Source of the DNA: Pedobacter sp. UBA1654
Lineage (GTDB): Bacteria > Bacteroidota > Bacteroidia > Sphingobacteriales > Sphingobacteriaceae
Length of the DNA: 6,774 nucleotides
Reading direction: 5' to 3'
Assembly: GCA_002320935.1 (NCBI GenBank)
Contig: DCLG01000108.1
Location: forward strand, 4,373 to 11,146
A program made the position numbers and the translations under genes. Numbering within the stretch: the stretch's first letter is position 1; every line of letters begins with the position of its first letter. A model generated the notes under the pieces. It searched no databases and was not told the origin of the DNA. It saw only the letters and a list, made by a program, of their open reading frames with translations. Below are positions 1 through 5,413 of this stretch, piece after piece.

Positions 1-351
1 TTGAGAAGCGTCATCAGCAATAACAACGTTCAGAACATAAGGCTCACCTAATTTAAGGTAAATGTTCTCAAACTTTTTGGGGCTGTAGCCTACGTAGCTA
101 ACCTCAACGCTATAAGGTCCGCCTACACGAGCATTCGCGATGGAGAAACGACCGTCGCTGTTTGTGGTTAAACCATAAACAGTACCGGTTGGCACGTGAG
201 TTGCTTTAACACTTGCCCCTGGCAGGGCTTGTGTGGCATCTTTCACTGTACCTGTTATCGAAGAAGTGGTTACCTGCGCCTGTGCTAGAGAGCAGAAACC
301 AATAAAAGCGATAACAATTACTACAATCCGAGATAGTAAAGATTTCATCAT
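1..351 (-). CDS. TonB-dependent receptor, Oar-like, N-terminal part (cut by window edge)
   Basis: This is the first 117 codons of an outer-membrane TonB-dependent receptor; the frame is open to base 1. Two consecutive in-frame ATG codons (349-351 and 346-348) could start it; I use the outer one, and the second gives a protein one residue shorter. Residues 3-25 form a signal peptide: Lys/Arg near the start, a hydrophobic stretch IVVIVIAFIGF, then AQA before Gln26 as a likely signal peptidase I site. Residues about 31-113 form a carboxypeptidase-regulatory-like beta-sandwich, with ITGTVKDA, LPGASV, NSDGRFSI, GGPYSVEVSYVGY and a closing LGEPYVLNV strand. The GGPY...VSYVGY wording is typical of Oar-type receptors of about 1000 residues, whose plug and barrel would lie beyond the edge. 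The substrate cannot be told from this part. The leader on the minus strand is A-rich (AAAAAAAAAGA before the ATG), as is usual in Bacteroidota. Confidence 0.9.
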   Translation of the reverse strand, partial: MMKSLLSRIVVIVIAFIGFCSLAQAQVTTSSITGTVKDATQALPGASVKATHVPTGTVYGLTTNSDGRFSIANARVGGPYSVEVSYVGYSPKKFENIYLKLGEPYVLNVVIADDASQ

Positions 352-404
352 TCTTTTTTTTTGAAATTAGTGTGTGTTTTTATGTTAATTGTGATAAAAC
401 GCCG

Positions 405-412
405 CAAAGGTA
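405..412 (-). promoter_or_regulatory. Putative -7 element for the TonB receptor gene
   Basis: The minus strand reads TACCTTTG, an exact match to the Bacteroidota housekeeping -7 consensus TAnnTTTG. It lies 53 bases upstream of the receptor ATG at 351, so transcription would begin near 398 and give a leader of roughly 45 nt. No good TTTG -33 element is visible 17-23 bp upstream, so only the -7 half is supported. Confidence 0.5.
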
Positions 413-471
413 ATTATTTATTTATCACGCATTTAGTTTCCTATGTTAATTTTATATTAACTACTCGGTTT

Positions 472-500
472 TTTTCAACAAAGCTTAAACTTTTCAACAA
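472..500. repeat. Pair of 10-bp direct repeats TTTTCAACAA
   Basis: TTTTCAACAA occurs at 472-481 and again at 491-500, start-to-start 19 bp or roughly two helical turns. The copies lie about 75-100 bp upstream of the expected receptor transcription start. A tandem activator site is possible, but low-complexity chance repetition is equally plausible in such AT-rich DNA. Confidence 0.35.
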
Positions 501-638
501 TATTTCTCAGAATAATGCACAGAACATGAAAAATCATAGATTCTGTTAACCGTGATGTCCTTTTTGTAACATCTGTATTCAAAATCACAATTCAGCGCAT
601 TACCAGGTACCCGTCGCCTATTCCTAAAGTATTTTTTC

Positions 639-646
639 TAATTTTG
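639..646 (+). promoter_or_regulatory. Putative -7 element for lpdA
   Basis: TAATTTTG matches TAnnTTTG exactly and ends 34 bases before the lpdA ATG, predicting a start near 652 and a leader of about 28 nt. No clear TTTG is seen at the -33 position. There is no Shine-Dalgarno sequence; the bases before the ATG are ATTTTAAGAT. Confidence 0.55.
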
Positions 647-680
647 CGATGTACTAAGTATTATTCCTTTATTTTAAGAT

Positions 681-2069
681 ATGAACTACGATGTGATTAT
701 AATAGGCAGCGGTCCCGGTGGATATGTTGCTGCTATCAGAGCTTCTCAATTAGGTTTAAAAACGGCCATTGTAGAGCGTGAATCTTTAGGCGGGATCTGC
801 CTTAACTGGGGATGTATTCCGACTAAGGCTCTTTTAAAAAGTGCACAGGTTTTCGAATACATTAACCATGCTGCGGACTACGGCATCAAAACAGCACCTG
901 CAGAAGCTGACTTCGGAGCAGTAATTAAACGCAGCCGTGGTGTTGCTGAAGGTATGAGCAAAGGTGTTCAGTTCCTGATGAAGAAAAATAAAATTGAAGT
1001 GATCATGGGTACCGCTAAGGTAAAGCCGAACAACAAAGTTGAAGTTCGCGCTGCCGACGGTTCTCAGAAAGAAATCACTGCCCCTCATATTATCGTTGCT
1101 ACAGGAAGCAGATCAAGAGAATTGCCTAACCTTAAACAGGACGGTAAGAAAATCATTGGTTACAGACAGGCAATGAACCTGCCTCAGCAGCCTAAATCTA
1201 TGGTTGTTGTTGGATCTGGTGCCATTGGTGTTGAGTTCGCTTATTTCTACGCGACTATGGGTACTAAGGTTACTATTGTTGAGTTCCTTGACAACATCGT
1301 TCCGGTGGAAGATGAAGACGTTTCAAAACAATTACTGCGCAACTTCAAGAAAGCAGGTATCAACGTGATGACCTCTTCTACGGTTGAATCAGTAGATACT
1401 TCAGGCGCTGGCTGCAAAGTACAGGTTAAAACCGCTACAGGTACAGAGATCCTTGAAGCTGATATTGTATTATCTGCGGTAGGTATCATTGCCAACCTGG
1501 AGAACATTGGTCTTGAAGAAACTGGTATCAAAACCGAAAAAGGTAAGATCGTTGTTGACGAGTTCTACCGCACAGGTGTTAAAGGTTATTATGCTATTGG
1601 TGATGTGGTAACCGGACAGGCATTGGCACACGTTGCTTCTGCTGAAGGTATCATTTGCGTAGAGAAGATCGCTGGTCATCATCCAGAGCCTTTGGACTAC
1701 AACAACATTCCGGGATGTACGTACTGCACACCTGAAATTGCTTCTGTAGGTTATACTGAGAAAGCTGCTAAAGCTGCAGGTTATGAGCTGAAAATTGGTA
1801 AGTTCCCGTTCTCTGCATCTGGTAAAGCAAGTGCTGCCGGCGCTAAAGATGGCTTTGTAAAAGTGATCTATGATGCGAAATATGGCGAGTTGCTCGGTGC
1901 ACACCTGATTGGTGCAAACGTTACCGAAATGATCGCGGAGATCGTTGTTGCAAGAAAACTTGAAACGACTGGGCACGAGATGTTGAAAGCGGTTCACCCA
2001 CACCCTACCATGAGCGAAGCGATTATGGAAGCTACCGCGGATGCTTACGGTGAAGTGATCCACTTGTAA
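681..2069 (+). CDS. lpdA: Dihydrolipoyl dehydrogenase (E3)
   Basis: This flavoenzyme reoxidises dihydrolipoyl groups with NAD+ in the pyruvate, 2-oxoglutarate or branched-chain 2-oxoacid dehydrogenase complexes and in glycine cleavage; it acts in the cytoplasm as a homodimer. At 462 residues it is of normal family length. Visible motifs in order are the FAD Rossmann fingerprint GSGPGGY (9-15), the redox-active disulfide Cys40/Cys45 in GGICLNWGCIPTK, the NAD-binding GSGAIG (178-183), the second FAD motif with Gly307-Asp308 (YYAIGDV), and the C-terminal dimerisation domain. That domain carries the His441/Glu446 catalytic dyad in HPHPTMSE. All catalytic residues are intact. No E1, E2 or lipoylation gene is adjacent, so the partner complex cannot be read from context. 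The gene seems to be transcribed alone, from the motif at 639-646 to the terminator at 2125-2160. Confidence 0.97.
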   Translation: MNYDVIIIGSGPGGYVAAIRASQLGLKTAIVERESLGGICLNWGCIPTKALLKSAQVFEYINHAADYGIKTAPAEADFGAVIKRSRGVAEGMSKGVQFLMKKNKIEVIMGTAKVKPNNKVEVRAADGSQKEITAPHIIVATGSRSRELPNLKQDGKKIIGYRQAMNLPQQPKSMVVVGSGAIGVEFAYFYATMGTKVTIVEFLDNIVPVEDEDVSKQLLRNFKKAGINVMTSSTVESVDTSGAGCKVQVKTATGTEILEADIVLSAVGIIANLENIGLEETGIKTEKGKIVVDEFYRTGVKGYYAIGDVVTGQALAHVASAEGIICVEKIAGHHPEPLDYNNIPGCTYCTPEIASVGYTEKAAKAAGYELKIGKFPFSASGKASAAGAKDGFVKVIYDAKYGELLGAHLIGANVTEMIAEIVVARKLETTGHEMLKAVHPHPTMSEAIMEATADAYGEVIHL

Positions 2070-2087
2070 GAACCAGGAATCCAAAAC

Positions 2088-2109
2088 TTCCGGTGATTGC
2101 TTACCGGAA
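2088..2109 (+). other. Hairpin in the lpdA 3' untranslated region
   Basis: A perfect 7-bp stem TTCCGGT/ACCGGAA encloses an 8-nt loop (2095-2102), starting 18 bases after the lpdA stop. It is not followed by a T-run, so it is not itself a terminator. It may protect the 3' end of the message. Its CCGG core could also pair with the CCGG of the terminator just downstream. Confidence 0.4.
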
Positions 2110-2124
2110 CTTAAAATAATAATG

Positions 2125-2160
2125 AAAACCCCCGGCCTTATACCGGGGTTTTCTATTTTT
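2125..2160 (+). terminator. Rho-independent terminator of lpdA
   Basis: AAAACCCC-C-GG (2125-2135) pairs with CCGGGGTTTT (2143-2152), a 10-bp stem with one bulged C and a 7-nt loop. It is followed by CTATTTTT. It lies 56 bases after the lpdA stop and ends 20 bases before the next start codon, so the following gene depends on read-through or on a promoter overlapping the terminator. Confidence 0.85.
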
Positions 2161-2169
2161 ACGGGAAAT

Positions 2170-2174
2170 GAGGA
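2170..2174 (+). promoter_or_regulatory. Shine-Dalgarno-like GAGGA before the MBL-fold gene
   Basis: GAGGA sits six bases upstream of the ATG at 2181 and supports that start. It is the only good Shine-Dalgarno match before a complete gene in this window, which is unusual because Bacteroidota leaders generally lack one. I could not find a convincing promoter for this gene; TATTTTTA at 2154-2161 matches TAnnTTTG except for the last base and lies inside the terminator tail. Confidence 0.45.
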
Positions 2175-2180
2175 CCAAAT

Positions 2181-3020
2181 ATGAAGTTACACAGCATTGA
2201 AACCGGATTATTCAAGTTAGACGGCGGCGCCATGTTTGGCGTAGTACCAAAAAGCATCTGGCAGAAAACCAATCCTGCGGATGACAAAAACCTTTGCACC
2301 TGGGCCATGCGCTGCATGCTGATTGAAGACGGCGACCGCCTGACGCTGGTGGATACAGGAATTGGCGACAAGCAGGACAGCAAGTTTCTTGGCCATTACT
2401 ACCTGCACGGCGATGACACCATGGATAAGTCGCTCGCCGCCCTGGGTTTCCAGCGCTCCGACATCACGGATGTATTCCTGACGCACCTGCATTTCGACCA
2501 CTGCGGCGGCGCGATTGTACGCGAAGGCGATAAGCTAAAGCCTGCATTTGAAAATGCGACATACTGGAGCAATGAAAAACACTGGGACTGGGCGGTAAAT
2601 CCAAACGACCGTGAAAAAGCTTCCTTTTTGAAGGAGAACATTCTACCCATTCAGGAAAGCGGACAGTTGAAGTTTGTGTCTGATGAGGAGGGCCAGTACT
2701 TTCAGGATCATGTAAAAGTCACGTTTGCTTATGGTCATACAGACGCGATGATGCTGCCGGAAGTTGACTACAAAGGACGGACTTTGGTGTACATGGCAGA
2801 CCTGATCCCCTCGGCGGGGCACATACCGGTACCCTATGTAATGGCCTACGACATGTTTCCAATGAAAACCCTTGTGGAAAAAAAGGCCTTTCTTGAGGAA
2901 GCAGTTGCCAATAACTACATACTATTTCTGGAACATGACAGCATAAATGAATGTTGCACACTGCATCAAACTGAAAAGGGCATCCGCGTCAAGGAAACCT
3001 TCAAACTTTCTGATATTTAG
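2181..3020 (+). CDS. Metallo-beta-lactamase-fold hydrolase, lactonase/MPH-like
   Basis: This is a 279-residue binuclear metal hydrolase of the metallo-beta-lactamase superfamily. The ligand set is complete: HLHFDH (His102, His104, Asp106, His107), His186 in YGHTDA, the bridging Asp207 in ADLIPS, and His252 in LEHDS. The N-terminus carries the GGAMFGVVP segment and the VDTGIG strand (57-62), both common in the acyl-homoserine-lactone lactonase / methyl parathion hydrolase branch. Ligand spacing (79, 21 and 45 residues between His107, His186, Asp207 and His252) resembles the latter more than short AiiA lactonases, judged from memory of those proteins. No signal peptide is present, so it is probably cytoplasmic. 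The true substrate is not evident; lactone, phosphotriester or another ester are all open. It follows lpdA on the same strand but behind a strong terminator, and no partner gene adjoins it. Confidence 0.9.
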   Translation: MKLHSIETGLFKLDGGAMFGVVPKSIWQKTNPADDKNLCTWAMRCMLIEDGDRLTLVDTGIGDKQDSKFLGHYYLHGDDTMDKSLAALGFQRSDITDVFLTHLHFDHCGGAIVREGDKLKPAFENATYWSNEKHWDWAVNPNDREKASFLKENILPIQESGQLKFVSDEEGQYFQDHVKVTFAYGHTDAMMLPEVDYKGRTLVYMADLIPSAGHIPVPYVMAYDMFPMKTLVEKKAFLEEAVANNYILFLEHDSINECCTLHQTEKGIRVKETFKLSDI

Positions 3021-3023
3021 ACG

Positions 3024-3044
3024 ATAGTGTATTTGCTACACTGT
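3024..3044 (+). other. Hairpin just after the MBL-fold gene
   Basis: ATAGTGTA pairs with TACACTGT around a 5-nt TTTGC loop, an 8-bp stem with one T-G wobble, starting three bases past the stop codon. No T-run follows, so it is more likely a 3'-end stabilising structure than a terminator. Confidence 0.4.
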
Positions 3045-3066
3045 AAATTCATTTGCGAATCTTTTT

Positions 3067-3087
3067 GCGGCGGACTTGTAATGCCGC
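3067..3087 (+). other. GC-rich hairpin overlapping the next terminator stem
   Basis: GCGGC pairs with GCCGC around an 11-nt loop. Its right arm shares bases 3086-3087 with the left arm of the terminator hairpin at 3086-3106, so both cannot form completely at once. Confidence 0.4.
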
Positions 3088-3112
3088 TGCAATCAAGTTC
3101 TGCAGCCTTTTT
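3086..3112 (+). terminator. Probable terminator of the MBL-fold gene
   Basis: GCTGCA (3086-3091) pairs with TGCAGC (3101-3106) around a 9-nt loop, followed by CTTTTT (3107-3112). The stem is only 6 bp, so it is a moderate terminator. It lies 66 bases after the stop and about 105 bases before the rpoD promoter motif. Confidence 0.55.
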
Positions 3113-3216
3113 AAAACAATCTTGGAATAATTTTTGTTGTTTAAAGGACACACATAAATCAGGTGCAAAGTGTAACGTTTACAGGAATTTAAGTTTTAAA
3201 ATGCCCGGAATTTTCA

Positions 3217-3224
3217 TACTTTTG
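3217..3224 (+). promoter_or_regulatory. Putative -7 element for rpoD
   Basis: TACTTTTG matches TAnnTTTG exactly, 37 bases before the rpoD ATG, predicting a start near 3230 and a leader of about 30 nt. A TTTT at 3194-3197, 19 bp upstream, could stand in for the TTTG -33 element. The match implies that the gene is transcribed by the class of sigma factor it encodes, allowing autoregulation. Confidence 0.55.
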
Positions 3225-3261
3225 CACGTTCATACTACATAATAGGCAGTAACGCACATAA

Positions 3262-4122
3262 ATGAGACAACTCAAGATAACGCAATCCATAACCAACCGT
3301 GAGAGTCAATCCCTTGACAAATATCTTCACGAAATTGGTAAAGTAGATTTAATCACGGCAGAAGAAGAGGTAATTTTAGCAAGAAAAATTCGCGAAGGTG
3401 ATCAGGCGGCTTTAGAAAGGTTAACTAAGACCAACTTGCGTTTCGTGGTTTCTGTGGCGAAGCAATATCAGAATCAGGGTTTAACCTTAGGTGACCTGAT
3501 CAATGAAGGTAACCTGGGCTTGATCAAAGCAGCTAAACGTTTTGATGAAACCAAAGGATTTAAGTTCATTTCTTATGCTGTTTGGTGGATTCGCCAGTCT
3601 ATTCTGCAAGCTATTGCGGAGCAAAGCCGTATCGTACGTCTGCCTTTGAACCAGGTAGGTTCCTTAAGCAAGATCAGTAAAGCTTTCTCTAAACTGGAGC
3701 AGGAATACGAACGTGAGCCTTCACCGGAAGAACTTGCTGATATTCTTGAAACAACTGTAGAGAAAATCTCAGATACACTTAGTAACTCCGGTCGCCATGT
3801 GTCCATGGATGCGCCCTTTGTACAGGGAGAAGAAAACACCCTTCTTGATGTACTGGAGAATCATGAACCAAATACAGACAGCAGTCTGATCAATGAATCA
3901 CTTTCTGAAGAAATCAAGAGATCTTTATCCACCCTTACCGAACGTGAGCGTGAGATCATCGTATTGTTCTTTGGATTAAGCACCAATCACCCGCTATCTC
4001 TTGAAGAGATCGGTGAGAAGTTTAACTTAACCCGTGAACGTGTACGTCAGATCAAAGACAAAGCGCTTCAACGTCTTCGTCACACTTCCAGAAGTAAGAT
4101 CCTTAAATCTTACTTAGGATAA
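3262..4122 (+). CDS. rpoD: Primary (housekeeping) RNA polymerase sigma factor, sigma-70 family
   Basis: This 286-residue protein is the primary sigma factor that directs RNA polymerase to housekeeping promoters. It has the compact Bacteroidota form: region 1.1 and the long non-conserved insert of the E. coli protein are absent. Region 1.2 spans about 17-50 ([16 protein letters not shown]), and region 2 spans 52-121. The latter includes the core-binding [12 protein letters not shown] and [13 protein letters not shown] and the DNA-melting and -10-reading [17 protein letters not shown] (98-114). Region 3 follows at about 125-200. Region 4 (216-284) carries LTEREREII and the helix-turn-helix [27 protein letters not shown] (246-272, broken here by no gaps). 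The ATG at 3262 fits the family N-terminus; no Shine-Dalgarno sequence precedes it. Its family in Bacteroidota recognises -33 TTTG and -7 TAnnTTTG rather than the E. coli boxes. The transcript is monocistronic, ending in the terminator at 4138-4162. Confidence 0.97.
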   Translation: MRQLKITQSITNRESQSLDKYLHEIGKVDLITAEEEVILARKIREGDQAALERLTKTNLRFVVSVAKQYQNQGLTLGDLINEGNLGLIKAAKRFDETKGFKFISYAVWWIRQSILQAIAEQSRIVRLPLNQVGSLSKISKAFSKLEQEYEREPSPEELADILETTVEKISDTLSNSGRHVSMDAPFVQGEENTLLDVLENHEPNTDSSLINESLSEEIKRSLSTLTEREREIIVLFFGLSTNHPLSLEEIGEKFNLTRERVRQIKDKALQRLRHTSRSKILKSYLG

Positions 4123-4137
4123 TTTTTCAAACAACAG

Positions 4138-4162
4138 GATCAGCTTATGCTGATCTTTTTTT
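4138..4162 (+). terminator. Rho-independent terminator of rpoD
   Basis: GATCAGC and GCTGATC form a perfect 7-bp stem around a TTAT loop, directly followed by seven T residues (4156-4162). It starts 16 bases after the rpoD stop and is the cleanest one-directional terminator in the window. Confidence 0.92.
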
Positions 4163-4212
4163 ATACAAGATCCTTTTCTAACCAGAAAACATTACCAGAC
4201 ATTACCTATAAC

Positions 4213-4238
4213 AAGGGCGCTAAATTTAGCGCCCTTTT
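4213..4238. terminator. Palindromic bidirectional terminator between rpoD and the reductase
   Basis: Bases 4213-4236 are a perfect 24-nt palindrome with half-site AAGGGCGCTAAA. In RNA the stem would be about 9-10 bp with a small A/T loop. The plus strand continues with TTTTCTG; the minus strand ends the right arm with CTT and continues GTTAT. It lies 36 bases past the stop of the leftward reductase gene, so it most likely terminates that gene and backs up the rpoD terminator. Confidence 0.8.
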
Positions 4239-4271
4239 CTGTTACTAGTATTTTCATTGGTGAGTCATTAC

Positions 4272-5255
4272 CTAAAATTGCGATAATGATGGTTTGGTTT
4301 GCATGATGTCCTCTATCCTGCCCAACACATCCGGTGTTAATAGTGGTACCACTTCCAGAGCGGTCAGGTTTTCTTTGAGCTGTTCGGTTTTAGAAGCCCC
4401 TAAGATCACAGTGCTTACATTCGGATTGGTCAGGCACCAGGCCAATGATAGTTTCGCCAATGGTACGCCAAGCTCATCTGCAAGACCCTGCAGCTTTTGT
4501 GCTTTCGCCAGGTTCTGCTCTGCAAGTACAGATTCCTTCAGCCATTCCATACCTTTAAGATCAAGGCGGGTATCCTTTACCGCCCCTGCTGTGTACTTGC
4601 CGGAGAGTAAGCCGGAAGCCAGTGGCGACCAGATTGTGGTGCCCAGTCCATGTTCCTTGAAAAGCAGCAGGTAGTCTTTCTCCAGCTTGGTACGCTCCAG
4701 GAGGTTGTACTGCGGCTGTTCCATGGTTGGTCCGATCAAATGATACTGCTTAGCGATGCTGATGGCCTCCATGATTTCTGAGGCGGACCATTCTGAGGTA
4801 CCCCAGTACAGGATCTTACCTTGTTGTAACAAGGTGTTCATAGCGAAAACTGTTTCCTCAATCGGCGTGTTCTTATCGGGCCTGTGACAAAAGTAAAGAT
4901 CCAGGTAGTCTACCTGAAGTCGCTTTAATGCAGCATTACAGGCCTCAATAACATGTTTTCTGGATAGTCCTGTCTGATTTGGTCCCTTGTTCTCCGTTCC
5001 GAAGAACACCTTGCTGGAAACGACGTACGACTCGCGCGCCCAGCCATGTGCCTTAAGGATCCTGCCCATCACTTCCTCGGATTTACCTTCTGCATAGCCT
5101 TCAGCATTGTCGAAGAAGTTTACGCCTGCATCGTAAGCAAGACCCATAAGTTCGTCTGCCACCTGATCAGAGATCTGGTTGCCAAAGGTAAGCCAGCTTC
5201 CCAGCGACAATGCGCTGAGCTGTAAGCCGGATTTTCCAAGTCTTCTATATTCCAT
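4272..5255 (-). CDS. Aldo/keto reductase, Kv-beta-like (AKR6-type)
   Basis: This 327-residue NADPH-dependent oxidoreductase of the aldo/keto reductase (beta/alpha)8-barrel superfamily probably reduces aldehydes or ketones in the cytoplasm; its substrate is unknown. The catalytic tetrad is intact: Asp49 and Tyr54 (FFDNAEGYA), Lys82 (SSKVF) and His124 (FCHRPD). The wording is strikingly like animal voltage-gated potassium-channel beta subunits: LGSWLTFG, GLSRKHVIEA, RPDKNTPIEETV, YWGTSEWSASEIMEA, WSPLASGLLSGKY, LKGMEWLKE and the cofactor-end VILGASKTEQLKEN (283-296). Kv-beta has Asn where this protein has His124, so this is the enzymatic form. The ATG at 5255 fits the family start (MEYRRLGKSGL) and is preceded by an A-rich leader without Shine-Dalgarno. 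It is divergent from the M28 gene and convergent with rpoD, so it is probably monocistronic. Confidence 0.94.
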   Translation of the reverse strand: MEYRRLGKSGLQLSALSLGSWLTFGNQISDQVADELMGLAYDAGVNFFDNAEGYAEGKSEEVMGRILKAHGWARESYVVSSKVFFGTENKGPNQTGLSRKHVIEACNAALKRLQVDYLDLYFCHRPDKNTPIEETVFAMNTLLQQGKILYWGTSEWSASEIMEAISIAKQYHLIGPTMEQPQYNLLERTKLEKDYLLLFKEHGLGTTIWSPLASGLLSGKYTAGAVKDTRLDLKGMEWLKESVLAEQNLAKAQKLQGLADELGVPLAKLSLAWCLTNPNVSTVILGASKTEQLKENLTALEVVPLLTPDVLGRIEDIMQTKPSLSQF

Positions 5256-5344
5256 ATTGTATTGGTTTTTAAGCTAAATATAACTGCTGAAGAACATCCC
5301 GCGCCTTATTAAGTTTTTCTTGAGCTAAGGCCTAAAATCATTAA

Positions 5345-5388
5345 AATGTAATATATTAGAACAAAAGCCAATTATAAACCATTACATT
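5345..5388. repeat. Inverted repeat AATGTAAT/ATTACATT in the divergent spacer
   Basis: AATGTAAT (5345-5352) and its exact reverse complement ATTACATT (5381-5388) are 36 bp apart start to start, in the 158-bp spacer between the leftward reductase and the rightward M28 gene. A palindrome TAATATATTA (5349-5358) overlaps the left copy. The pair could be an operator bound by a dimer or a looping regulator. No TAnnTTTG match is present in this spacer for either direction, so both promoters here are undefined. Confidence 0.35.
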
Positions 5389-5413
5389 CCAAGTTAAAAC
5401 ATCAGAAACATAG

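Larger units (their letters stand above)
352..680. other. 329-bp divergent intergenic region
   Basis: This AT-rich stretch lies between the leftward receptor gene and rightward lpdA. It holds a -7 motif for each direction (405-412 minus, 639-646 plus) and a pair of 10-bp direct repeats (472-500). A 62-codon open frame inside it (361-549) has no recognisable protein character and overlaps the receptor leader, so I do not call it a gene. I see no RNA gene here. Confidence 0.6.
3021..3261 (+). other. 241-bp intergenic region and rpoD leader
   Basis: This gap contains three hairpins, one with a T-run (3086-3112), a small palindrome TGTAA-CGT-TTACA (3171-3183) and the rpoD -7 motif (3217-3224). 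A 71-codon frame beginning at a GTG (3027-3242) covers all of these and shows no protein-like features, so it is not called. Confidence 0.6.

Noticed and set aside
361..549. 62-codon frame in the receptor/lpdA intergenic region
   Set aside because: It begins at a TTG within the receptor leader, overlaps the putative promoter and has a composition expected of translated AT-rich spacer.
1470..2084. 204-codon minus-strand frame inside lpdA
   Set aside because: It is antisense to a fully conserved dihydrolipoyl dehydrogenase gene; its length follows from codon bias on the other strand and it resembles no family.
3067..3107. A tRNA-Thr(TGT)-like anticodon arm: CTTGTAA flanked by GCGGA and TGCCGC
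   Set aside because: Stem pairing needs one base removed, no D arm or acceptor stem can be drawn upstream, and the T-arm lacks the GTTCRA loop. The hairpin and terminator reading explains the same bases.
3027..3242. 71-codon frame starting with GTG upstream of rpoD
   Set aside because: It covers the terminator hairpins and the rpoD promoter motif, has no start-site support and no recognisable protein character.
5310..5359. Candidate promoters for the M28 gene (TAAGTTTT at 5310, TATATTAG at 5352)
   Set aside because: Each misses a fixed base of TAnnTTTG and neither has a properly spaced -33 element, so no promoter is annotated.
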